Assembly: GCA_018398765.1 (NCBI GenBank)
Contig: JAHBMJ010001893.1
Span: 1-15,752, forward strand
DNA: 15,752 nucleotides
Direction of reading: 5' to 3'
Source: Chromera velia
Taxonomy: Eukaryota; Sar; Chromeraceae
Under the pieces are notes generated by a model that ran no database searches, was not told the DNA's origin, and was given only the letters and a program-made list of their open reading frames with translations. Position 1 is the stretch's first letter; the number at the start of each line of letters is the position of its first letter. Below, in pieces: positions 7,974-15,752 of the stretch. The position numbers and the translations under genes were made by a program.

Positions 7974-8042
7974 CAGGTCAGGAACGAGGCGCCATGCAAA
8001 TTCGAAGTCGGTCAGCAGACATGTACCATCATCCTTCCGGAC
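7974..8042 (-). CDS. Kinase exon with DFE in place of DFG
   Basis: 23 codons (VRKDDGTCLLTDFEFAWRLV then PDL) between acceptor GATGCAG and donor GTGAGG. Joined to the catalytic-loop exon it gives ENV-VRKDDGTCLLTDFEF, the normal spacing from the catalytic loop to DFG. The magnesium-binding Asp is kept, but the Gly is replaced by Glu (GAA). Confidence 0.8.
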
Positions 8043-8200
8043 CTGCATCAATCAACCAGTTGGATGGATGGAACTTTTCAACTCATTTAATTTTGTGAAA
8101 CGATCACACAAACATAGAACCGAAAATCAAGTAACAAGAAAAAGAGATGGAGGGACCACTCATTGCACAACCTTCAAGAAGAAGCATGTAAGGGGGAATC

Positions 8201-8212
8201 CAGACAGACAGA

Positions 8213-8260
<48 letters not shown>
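8201..8260. repeat. GACA/CA/GA compound microsatellite
   Basis: GACA units, then (CA)n, then (GA)n, in the intron between the kinase exons 8298-8366 and 7974-8042, about 40 bases inside the donor side. Confidence 0.95.
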
Positions 8261-8261
<1 letters not shown>

Positions 8262-8297
8262 TTTAGCTGCCTGGTAGGTTGATTGAAAAAGACTGAC

Positions 8298-8366
8298 CAC
8301 ATTCTCTATGGAAAGATCCAGATATGCAACTCCATTCCTATGGAGGCAGTCAAGCCCCGTCAGGAT
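8298..8366 (-). CDS. Kinase catalytic-loop exon
   Basis: 23 codons (ILTGLDCLHRNGVAYLDLSI then ENV), phase 0 on both sides, acceptor ATTACAG, donor GTCAGT. This is subdomain VIb: the catalytic Asp and the downstream Asn are present, HRD has become YLD, and the Lys after it is Ser, as in the HRDLS-type loops common in some alveolate kinases. Confidence 0.85.
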
Positions 8367-8616
8367 CTGTAATGATCGAGCAAGCAAATAAACGAATTAA
8401 TGCCCACGCAAATATACTAGAGGTGAATGAGTCCATATTTTTTCTGTAACAAATCAAGCCAGAAGTACAACGGGAGAAGGAAGAGCGCACCCACAGATGC
8501 ACCCAAGATGTGTCCGTAACAGACAGGATTGGTGCGCTCATTGAGCAAACGGACAGATCAATGCGCAGACTTGCAAAAACTCTTCTCAAAGAAAGAAACC
8601 CACAATCCGCACCAAC

Positions 8617-8687
8617 CTGATACATGTAGTACTTCATCTCTGTCTCGGACGGGCCTGGTCTGAAATTGAGAAAGGTCCACAAGTCTC
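8617..8687 (-). CDS. Kinase hinge and alpha-D/E exon
   Basis: Two bases complete a codon, then DLWTFLNFRPGPSETEMKYY and MYQ run into ILTGLDCLH of the next exon, matching the GGDLW.fl..g.l.e...y..Qil.gL..lH layout of kinases. Acceptor CTTGCAG, donor GTTGGT. Confidence 0.8.
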
Positions 8688-8745
8688 CTGCAAGTAGGTT
8701 AGAGTGCGAATGGAGGGGGGCTTCAGCCGGAAAGGAAAAAAGGCA

Positions 8746-8817
8746 AAGAAAGAAAGAAGGAAGGAAGGAAGGAAGGAAAGAAGGAAGGAAAGAAGGAAGG
8801 AAAGAAGGAAAGAAGGA

Positions 8818-8848
<31 letters not shown>

Positions 8849-8850
8849 GA

Positions 8851-8882
<32 letters not shown>

Positions 8883-8915
8883 AGGAAGGAAGGAAAGAAG
8901 GAAAGAAAGAAAGCG
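8746..8915. repeat. GAAA/GGAA microsatellite
   Basis: Long mixed array of GAAA and GGAA units. On the gene strand it is a pure pyrimidine tract (CTTT/CCTT) about 60 bases upstream of the acceptor at 8688, inside a kinase intron. Lys/Arg/Glu- or Phe/Leu/Ser-repeat ORFs here are artefacts. Confidence 0.95.
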
Positions 8916-9110
8916 GGAAAGAAACTCAGGAGAAAGAAAGGGGAAAAAAGACCGCTTTTGATCCTCTTTCACTTCGCGCTTTTCTCCAGTGTTATCTCAA
9001 TTTCAGATCTCTGTCTGTTTTCTGACACTCCCAGTTTTCCTTCCCACTGCCTCGTCAGCACTTGTCCAAAGACCACCGATAACCTCTCCTCTGAACCCTG
9101 CTCGCCCGAC

Positions 9111-9165
9111 TATATCTTTTTCCCTTTCGTGGTTCACAGAAGACAGACATTACATGAGTGGACCT
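9111..9165 (-). CDS. Kinase exon before the hinge (tentative)
   Basis: It encodes RSTHVMSVFCEPRKGKRY plus one base. HVMSVFCE fits beta-5 and the start of the hinge, and phase 0 in and phase 1 out fit both neighbours. The acceptor is GTCAG and the donor GTCGGG, both weak, so the boundaries may shift by a few bases. Confidence 0.5.
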
Positions 9166-9403
9166 CTGACCTGCATTTACAAACTCGGACACATAGTACA
9201 TCTGCAGACACAAGTGGAGGTACCATCAGCAGACTTGAAAGGTGGCTAGACACAGCAGATTACTTTATCAGAAGGCACCAGAAATCTTTTCTAAAATACA
9301 GCCGTATCCCTGCAAGAACACAGATTCAGAACCTGATACAGGGGCAAGAGTGGAGATCATGTATATGCCTGCATCGCGCAATCACATTCCTGAGCCTACT
9401 TAC

Positions 9404-9721
9404 CCCAATGTTGTCCCAGCAGCAGTCATACCACTTGGCAACATGCCGGCAGTCCACAAAAAGAGTCAGGTAACGGCGAGCCCCCAAGTCAATCCCCGCC
9501 CGCTCCGGGTCAGTCAGCCTTGTCGTTTCTCCAGTGGATGAGTGGACTAGAAAGGGGACGCGCTTTACAGCGCAGAGTCTGCCCCCTGCTCCTCTGTCCT
9601 TGTCTACCGCAACAGAACCCTCAATGCGGTCCTCCAGGCGGACGCCGACAGATTCATAGCGACCTATTCCACTTGTGGGGTCGTAAGGACTCCAAGCGCG
9701 TGTCACTGCGTACTCGTGCAG
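9404..9721 (-). CDS. Kinase N-lobe exon
   Basis: 106 codons from LHEYAVTRAW to YDCCWDNIG before donor GTAAGT. YESVGVRLEDRIEGSVAV is a degenerate glycine-rich strand, CAVKRV carries the ATP-anchoring Lys, and RRYLTLFVDCRHVAKW corresponds to alpha-C and beta-4, with Arg where Glu is expected. A TAG lies six bases upstream of the exon start in the same frame (9725-9727), in a good acceptor context (TATCCCTAGCAG), so it is probably intronic. Confidence 0.75.
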
Positions 9722-9802
9722 CTGCTAGGGATAGGTCAGGAACCAGGGAAGAAACCCCTCGGAGGGAGTCTCTCCGCTTTCTTGGCTGTCTTCCTGAGTG
9801 AC

Positions 9803-9907
9803 AGATGCTGAAGGAATTGGCAGAGGCTTTCTATGAAAAGGAATCGCAGTGGCGAAGGAGGCCTCCAACGCACCCCCATCCCCCTCACTCAACGCCTTGT
9901 GCTTCTC
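9803..9907 (-). CDS. Linker exon upstream of the kinase N-lobe (tentative)
   Basis: 35 codons starting EKHKALSEGDGG after a strong acceptor (TTATTTCAG) and ending PIPSAS before GTCACT. The sequence is Ser/Pro/Glu-rich with no domain. The frame stays open past the proposed donor to the TAG at 9725, so the 3' limit is uncertain. Confidence 0.45.
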
Positions 9908-10018
9908 CTGAAATAACATAGAGTCCTCGTCTCTAAATCTAGGACTTAAGATGTCTTTGTTACTGTCACTGATGTTGTAGAGGTTAGGATTGACCCCCTC
10001 TTGGCAGATTTACAATAC

Positions 10019-10839
10019 TGGCTCCTTCCTTTGGAGCATTCCAGCAGAGAAAATCTTGAGAGACCCCCCCTTAGACAACAGAAACCTAACACAAGGCTTC
10101 AACAGCTTAGAGAAGTACTCCACAACCCCCACCAGTGCCTTGTGGCGAGTGCCGCTGTTTTGGGTCGTCCATGATTCATTCCCGACAGGCAGAGCGGCGC
10201 AAGCAGCTTTGATCTTGCCACTTCGACTAGACACACGAAACGCCCCGTCTCTGGTTCTTCCCTTTTGGTCTCTGTCACCGTTTTCGTGATAGGTGTAAGA
10301 GGATAGGAGCTCTGGGAAGTCTTTGTCAAAGACGCGCTTCCCTTGAAGCGATTTTATAAGGTGCCCCCCGTCTGTGTAGTGCAGCTTCACTTCTTCTAAG
10401 GCACTCCCATCGGCAATCAACAGGAGGGCAGCGTGCCTGTCTTTTGTTATCAAGAGGTCATGAAGCAGCCCACCAGTATGGACGACGGTTTCTTTTTCTC
10501 TCCTCGCTCTGTCTCCGCCTCCACTTCTTTGTGACGTAAATTCGTTTTCTGCGACTCCTTTGACGTTGGCTTCCCACTCCTGCTCCTTCACAGTGAGAAC
10601 AAACAAAAGTTCACGTACCATGGGTACAACCGGCTGCGAATTCGTGGTGATCGTGCCGGGATGGAGAGAGGAGTTGCAAACACTCTCTGTCACCCGAGCT
10701 CCTTCAGACAATCTGACTGTCGGCTGGGGGACAGGCAGAGAGTGTCTCCCTTTACTGTCGTCTGTAGGGCGTGCTTGTGACCTGGAGTGCATGTGTGGAA
10801 GTTCAATAGACAAAGGCCCAGAAGGAACTACCTCATAGC
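10019..10839 (-). CDS. Long N-terminal exon of the kinase gene, unknown domain
   Basis: 273 codons open after acceptor CCTTGCAG, with two bases completing a Gly codon from the exon ending at 11218 (YEVVPSGPLSIELPH follows). The first third is Ser/Pro-rich. The middle has a globular look (GGLLHDLLITKDRHAALLLI, KLHYTDGGHLIKSLQ), and the end includes YFSKLLKPCVRFLLSKG. I do not recognise a domain. The proposed end is CCA before GTATTG. The next in-frame stop is TAA at 10010-10012, so a slightly longer product ending there is the alternative. Confidence 0.6.
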
Positions 10840-11217
10840 CTGCAAGGATTTGTTTTCAAGACACAGAAGGCACTGGGTGTGCATAATACATGCAGGAAAG
10901 TCTTCGGAAGCAAAGAGATTGACTGACCGAACAAGCTATGCAACAAAATAGGGATCAATCGGGGTAATGATGGAAAGACACACTGGAAGGTTCCTACAAG
11001 AGAAATGAAGAAGGAACAAACGAGATTAGCACAGGAGAGGAAAGCAAGAGGTTCAGTGTGTCGCAAAACAACAAGCCGAGGGACCGACAAACTTCATCTG
11101 ATGAACTGCGATAAACAGGCCTGGAGGTAGAGAGGATACATGCATATTACGAGAGTTTCTGTGCAATTCATCGCTTAGAAAAACGGTCTAAGCAAGGAAA
11201 GAACGTTCCAAACTGAC

Positions 11218-11297
11218 CTCCATCAGCCCCACTCAAGACCTTGTGCAGTTCCCGAGTGACTGTTGATTCATTGCCCCCTACAAAGTGATTTGGAGCC
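11218..11297 (-). CDS. Upstream exon of the kinase gene
   Basis: It encodes APNHFVGGNESTVTRELHKV then LSGADG and a phase-1 base before donor GTCAGT. Acceptor CTCATCTAG lies at the end of a pyrimidine-rich stretch. The split Gly codon G|GC matches the 10839 exon. Confidence 0.55.
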
Positions 11298-12464
11298 CTA
11301 GATGAGAACGAAGACAAACATGCTGTCGGTGCATGAGAAACTACCCCCCTCCCATCCCCCTCAGAAGCCTGAGTCTCTTCACCTGACAGCCCTCCTGCCC
11401 CCGCTCTACCAGAGGCTACCGCCAAAACAGTTGAGCCCTCCCACAGACTCCCGAGACCTTATGACGAGGTCACGGCCGTTTGCAAATGGTATGAAGGCAG
11501 GGGCACAGTCTCGACATATTTCTGCAAAGCATGGTCAATAGAAGCTTCCCTGCCAGAGACTCCCAGCTGGAGAGAAACGTCCTCTGCTGCCGTCTCTTCT
11601 TCCACACTGCTCACGCCGCCCTCCAATTCATGTTGCTCCGGTACTGCTACTGCCCCACCTTGCGAAGACGAACAACCTGACAAAAACACGCTAGACCCCC
11701 CGCCACATCCCTAATAACCGGCAGACCCTGCAATCGCACTGAATTCATCTCCCCGGCTCTCACTCATCGCCCACCCATTGAATCCAGGTTGAGGGGCTTC
11801 AGCGGGCAGACCACCACTTTCAAGGTCGACGCCAACGATTCGGGTCGCCGAATTCGGATCTGCTGGTCGCTCGTGGGTCCCCGAAGAGACGACACCCGCC
11901 GCTTCCCCCACCACAAAACCCTCTCGTGACCCAACTGGGAGCAGAGCAGACCCCGGCACCTCCACTGGACGATCGCGAAAACCCGCTTTACCTCTTCCGC
12001 AAGAGACTAAAACAGGCACGGGGGGGCCACACATGGGGCCCCCATCCCATTCCCAACACTGTCTCCCCCCTCCCCCATCCTTGGTGAGAATTCGGGGTGA
12101 GGGAAGGAAGGAGACAGAGGAAGCCCTAACTCGAAGCTCCATCTCCTGCCTTGCCCCCTCTTCCTCCCCCTTCCCCCGAGAGCGTCAATCCCGGTATAGT
12201 CTCTGAGACGTGCTTTCTCTTACTGGGGGCAGCCGCCGTTAGAGAGACCACTGGAGCCTCCTCGGCGTCCTCAACCTCAGTTCCAGATACTCGGCGTCTC
12301 CTAATGTCTCCACTGCTCCCTTGAGAGGCGGTTTGGCCCTCTTCTTCCACTCCCTCTGCCTCCCTTACTGGGACCCTTTCCCTTCCGAGTGCGCACTTGT
12401 CGGAAGAACCACCAGGACTCAGTGCTCCAACTGACTCAGAGGCTCCACTCACAGAGACCTGCAT
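11298..12464 (-). other. Probable 5' part of the kinase gene, low-complexity, unresolved
   Basis: One minus frame is open from 12142 to 11218 except for TAG at 11713-11711 and TAA at 11461-11459. A different frame is open from 12464 (ATG) to 12126. The peptides are rich in Gly, Ser, Glu, Ala and Pro (for example VSSVEEETAAEDVSLQLGV) and look like a disordered N-terminal extension. The introns that would remove the stops and shift the frame could not be placed with confidence. A TATA-like TTATATAG on the minus strand near 12733-12740 might mark the promoter. Confidence 0.35.
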
Positions 12465-12774
12465 ACCTCAGGCAATGCATTGCGTTTGCATGGAGACGGC
12501 AAACACAGCAAACATCCAACAATGCCGTGTCAATGATCTTGCAGGCATTCTCTCTCTCGATTGGGCTTTTTGTTCGATACGTCTTCCCAGCACTGATTCA
12601 GCAAGGTGGATCTAAATCAAAGGGGGGTTGCATAAATGACGTTCTGTCTCTGTGCGCGCATCTCTCTGGCTCATTCTGGCTCTCGCAGATCACTAAATTT
12701 GATAGAGAAGTGCATGCCCCTCAATGATATGCGCTATATAACCCCGCCAAGCCCTCTGAAAAAACCCTCAATCA
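12465..12774. other. Stretch upstream of the kinase 5' region
   Basis: No gene is supported. It includes a TATA-like element (plus strand CTATATAACC near 12733-12742), a TGCATGC-like site at 12711-12716 and the first copies of the ACCCTCAATCAT repeat. Confidence 0.4.
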
Positions 12775-13055
12775 TCAACCCTCAATCATCATGCCTCGAT
12801 CCTCCTGCTGAGCTGATACAGGTTGTGGACGACTGTTGAAGACTCTTTTGCATCGTTTCATCATTTTGCATGCACGCGATGTTCTTTGGTATGTTTGGTT
12901 CCTCAGCATTTCTTCGTCATCCATCATCGACGATTCATCGTGCTTTTGCTTCATCAGGTTATCGAACTCCAAGACTTGTTTTTCTCATATTTTTACTGAT
13001 CAATACCAATCGATTCCATTGGGGACACGACATATAGGACAAAACCCTCAATCAT
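12761..13055. repeat. 15-bp direct repeat 280 bp apart around a coding-like segment
   Basis: AAAACCCTCAATCAT occurs at 12761-12775 and again at 13041-13055, with an additional adjacent ACCCTCAATCAT at about 12778-12789. The segment between them has a different character from its flanks and sits at the border with an AT-rich block. It could be a small mobile cassette or an unequal duplication. Confidence 0.5.
12775..12954 (-). pseudogene. Coding-like fragment of unknown origin
   Basis: A minus frame reads MKQKHDESSMMDDEEMLRNQ then TYQRTSRACKMMKRCKRVFN and ends EDRGMMIEG at TGA. It is rich in Met, Lys and Asp/Glu, with no known domain. There is a stop shortly upstream, and it lies between the direct repeats at 12761 and 13041. 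It may be a last exon or a gene fragment, and it may be chance. Confidence 0.25.
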
Positions 13056-14110
13056 TACATCGTACATGTTGTTTAATCATGTTTTAAGTAGTTTTAAGGT
13101 TTTATGGTCCGTCTGGCAGCTTTGACATTCTAACTCCTAGTTACTCCTAGTTTACTTATGCACATCAAACTTCACTACTGTTTTGATTTTATCAGGCGGT
13201 AAGCTCTATGTTATGAGGAGCATTCACTTAATTATTGTGCTTTTTCACTCTCTAATACAACAAAATAGCCCAACCAAGTGGTGAGCTCTGTCATGATTGA
13301 TGCGACCATGGGCAAATGCACATGCTACACCAAAGTTACTCTAGCGTAAGAGAACATGGAGAACAAAGTCTCAGGAGAAATTAGAGAAAATAATTAGACA
13401 TCGATGCTTCTACACGTTTGTATTAGATAGTATTAGATTATAATCATGCACTGTATCTTTAAAATAATCTTTCCATTGGGCAAATATCTAGGCAAACAGC
13501 TTCACTCTTTCTGGGACTTTGTCAAAAAATTTTGGCTCGTAATAATCTTCATTCTCATTTTATTTGCCAGTGGTCTTAATAGTAACGACTAGCAGCGGCA
13601 TGGTTTTCTGTCCCTCTAGTTTAGGTCTACGGCTTGAATAAACAAATTTTTGTATGGCATATCAGGTTAATCAAAGCATAAATATTAGCTCACCGGCTTT
13701 AATTTACACACATTACATCAATGACATAATATTTAGCATTGGGGCGGGAGGCGAATCCTTCACATATTAATCTTAATTCTATTGATTATTGGCATCATAT
13801 AAACCATGAAATGATTAATTCAAACAATTCGGCAGAATCGACAAATTACACTACTTCATGATAAGTTCATAGCTAGCTCTGACGACAGATAGACATAGCG
13901 GGAAGGCCCTAGGGCGGAACATATCAATCAATCAATCAATCAATCATATGCTGTCTCCTACTCGTAGTTGTTATTACAAAGAGTCAAAGACATTTTCTGG
14001 GACATTTTGGGGTTCATAAAAGTACATAAGTGTTAATTCCCGTGGGTGGCCCGCCGGGATGCAAATTCATTTAATTTTTAACCTTCATATAGCTTGGTTT
14101 GTTCAATGTT
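13056..14110. other. AT-rich gene-poor block
   Basis: No open frame of note on either strand. It contains an ACTCCTAGTT duplication near 13134-13151 and an (ATCA)n run at about 13923-13947. Confidence 0.6.
13923..13947. repeat. (ATCA)n microsatellite
   Basis: Five to six uninterrupted ATCA units. Confidence 0.95.
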
Positions 14111-14183
14111 CATGTTTGTTTCACATTCATCATAAAAGAGCGAGTAAGAGGGGGGGAAGTGAAGACAGGATTACGCAGACGTC

Positions 14184-14184
14184 T

Positions 14185-14216
<32 letters not shown>

Positions 14217-14218
14217 TC
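14184..14218. repeat. (TTTC)n microsatellite
   Basis: About eight uninterrupted TTTC units. On the minus strand this is GAAA, which could be read as Lys-Lys-Glu-Arg repeats. Confidence 0.95.
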
Positions 14219-14266
14219 GCTCATTCAAGCATTTCCTTTCGCCAGCCGCTTTCCCGCCTGGCGATC

Positions 14267-14748
14267 CTCTGCAGAGACGCAGAAAGCGCGCAGTCAAACA
14301 CATAGGTCATGCGATTCGACATTCGATCACCCCCCTTGCCCCTGCAACCTAGATGGAACCCAACTCTTCCTCCCTCTTACCTCGTGACCCCAGGGGAGGA
14401 CCGGCAAGACGCGTGGCAGCTGGTGGGAACAGATAATGAGTAAACCAATGCCACATCCGCAAACAGGTTCGGGGGTTGACAATGCCTCCCGCAGGCTAAA
14501 TTTACATTAGGTCGATCAACCTGTGTAGTCTTGTTTTCTTTCAAGTCGTGTCTGCCTGCCAACGGACCTGTCGGAAGATTCTTTCCAAGAGGCTGGGTCT
14601 CATGCATTGCTCTCGCCCTCCCCCTCCCTCCCTTCCTGCCTGTTCTGGCAGGCTGCAGGTACGGATTGGCGTAGAGCCCCTGGACGCTCACCGGGCTGCT
14701 CTGGTTGTCTCCAATTCCCCCCTTTCGACACTCACGTCGGAATATCAA
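14267..14748 (-). CDS. Possible minus-strand coding exon(s), unrecognised
   Basis: A minus frame is open from about 14748 and includes GKNLPTGPLAGRHDLKENKT and NLFADVALVYSLSVPTSC, ending at a strong donor-like CACGAG followed by GTAAGA (14380). About 110 bases on, a good acceptor (TCTGCGTCTCTGCAG) precedes GGATCGCCAGG in a compatible phase. The exon after that would run into the GAAA repeat. Overlapping plus-strand frames are also open, no domain is seen, and I cannot place a start. Confidence 0.2.
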
Positions 14749-14808
14749 TGCGATGCGGCGGCCGTCTCATACAAGGCCCCTCAAAGGGGGCTAGCTTGCC
14801 CTCCGTGA

Positions 14809-15752
14809 GGCTCTCTCTAGCAGTGAACCGTTGCCCCCCTCACCTATTCAGTCTCCTTAATTGTTGCAGATCCAGGAGGGATTCCGTAAAGATCGATGAC
14901 CCTCGATTTTTTTTTTCCCGCCTTTTCTCCCTTTCCAATAAAATCTGTACCCTTGTACGCTTTTCGTCTCGATCGGGAAGGCAGCTTTCTTGATGTTGTT
15001 TTCTGTTAGAAAGAATTCACTCAGTCATCAGTCAGTCAGTCTCTTTTTAGTGTTCATTGTCCGCCTTCGTCAGCTGAGCGCGTGATTGAATTGACCTTCT
15101 TTTCGTCTTGTCTAATCTGTCTGGCCCCTCAGCGCGCGCGGGTTCTTTTTCTTTTACCTCTCGATCGATCTGCCTGACTGTCTGCCTGGCTGCATGTCCA
15201 GCTCACCCCTTCTTTTCCCTCGAAGACGGAAAGATACCAACCATGCCACCCTCCATTCCTGCTTGCTTCGCTTGTCTCTCTTCACGTGTCCATTCATGTA
15301 CCCACCCACCTACCGCTTTTCTTTCAACAGGAACACAGAAAACAGAAAAGAGAAAAATGAATAACATCCAGGAAGATTCAGACAGAGAAAGGAGACCAGA
15401 AAACCCTTTCTGACCAAAAAAGCAGAGAACAGAAGAGAAGACGATAGATGAGAAGAGAAGAAAGAGAATGCAGGACGGAGGATCCCCTCTCAGCAAAAAA
15501 AAAAGGACACACAGGAAGACAAGAAAAAATATGACAGAAGGGGGAATGAGCGCAAGAAAGAAGGGCGGAGGATACGAAAAAAAAAAAAAAACAATCTGAG
15601 AGGAAAGAATGCAAAGGAAAACACGAACTCTGGGCGCAAGTCAGATCCCATACAGAGACGGACAGAAGAATTATCCATTTTTTTTCTCGCCCTATCTCTC
15701 TGACCTTGTTTTACTCTATATGAGCCCCAAGATCCCCCCCCCCCCCCTTTTT
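14809..15752. other. Pyrimidine- then purine-biased DNA without a convincing gene
   Basis: Plus-strand pyrimidine bias from about 14880 to 15330 changes to purine bias at 15330-15660 (AGAAAAG/GGAG mixtures), ending in a poly-C run at about 15736-15747. Frames open here are short and follow the base bias. Nothing is supported as a gene. Confidence 0.5.

Larger units (their letters stand above)
6694..11297 (-). pseudogene. Degenerate Ser/Thr-like protein kinase gene, at least 12 exons
   Basis: Minus-strand exons inferred from splice sites, phase and kinase alignment are 11297-11218, 10839-10019, 9907-9803, 9721-9404, 9165-9111, 8687-8617, 8366-8298, 8042-7974, 7623-7558, 7493-7458, 7341-7202 and 7057-6694. 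Visible landmarks, N to C: the ATP-binding Lys in CAVKRV; hinge DLWTFLNF; catalytic loop YLDLSIENV (HRD replaced by YLD, with Asp and Asn kept); DFG replaced by DFE in LLTDFEFAWRL; ADIFSC (the DxWS element); and PADRLSAAQLKRHPWF (subdomain XI). The alpha-C Glu is not seen and the APE motif is unclear. A TAG at 7015-7017 interrupts the C-lobe in a phase-supported frame. Together these favour a pseudogene or a read-through pseudokinase. The 5' end is unresolved (see 11298-12464). The product, if made, is probably a cytosolic or N-terminally extended pseudokinase. Confidence 0.7.

Noticed and set aside
8634-9025. ORFs rich in Lys-Lys-Glu-Arg or Phe-Leu-Ser repeats
   Set aside because: Read-through of the GAAA/GGAA array in a kinase intron.
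12389-12727. Plus-strand 112-codon frame
   Set aside because: Lies opposite the likely 5' region of the kinase gene and shows no coding features of its own.
14465-14480. B-box-like GGTTCGGGGGTT
   Set aside because: No matching A box, acceptor stem or anticodon arm around it.
15108-15678. Open frames on both strands near the right end
   Set aside because: Composition follows pyrimidine or purine bias, with no start context, splice logic or domain.

Overview
The window looks like nuclear DNA of an intron-rich, microsatellite-rich alveolate. A chromerid such as Chromera velia, or a coccidian-like relative, is my best guess. This is inferred from three things: genes cut into many short exons with GT..AG introns, clusters of the apicomplexan-type TGCATGC motif, and a divergent kinase with an HRDLS-like catalytic loop. 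No prokaryotic operon, rRNA, tRNA, CRISPR array or intact autonomous transposon was recognised. Base composition is mosaic. Gene-bearing, GC-richer segments alternate with AT-rich, gene-poor blocks at about 200-1150, 4260-5860 and 13030-14110.

Layout. (1) Positions 94-195, minus strand: an orphan exon encoding the C-terminal end of a protein kinase domain, cut off on its upstream side by AT-rich DNA. (2) Positions 1487-3514, minus strand: a clean five-exon gene for a predicted 303-residue secreted protein with a signal peptide and eight cysteines. All intron phases match and no stop interrupts it. I do not recognise the family. (3) Positions 3515-4314: intergenic DNA with TGCATGC clusters and one possible small secreted ORF on the plus strand. 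(4) Positions 4315-6050: AT-rich and purine-rich DNA with a structured repeat resembling a retroelement 3' end near 5347-5572. A divergent inverted copy of its last part lies near 507-575. (5) Positions 6121-6423, plus strand: a possible 100-residue gene, converging on the kinase gene. (6) Positions 6694 to at least 11297, minus strand: a many-exon protein kinase gene whose core I could assemble exon by exon. Its active-site motifs are degraded (DFE for DFG, no clear APE, no alpha-C Glu) and a phase-consistent TAG stop lies inside the C-lobe, so it is a pseudokinase or pseudogene. Its 5' part (11298-12464) is low-complexity and poorly resolved. (7) Positions 12465-15752: mostly non-coding, with a coding-like piece flanked by 15-bp direct repeats, microsatellites and purine/pyrimidine-biased tracts.

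The two well-supported genes lie on the same strand but show no obvious functional link. I found no convincing multi-gene system. The most useful leads are the unrecognised secreted protein, the degenerate kinase with its stop codon, the unusual splice-site habit (GTCAGT donors) and the possible retroelement tail.
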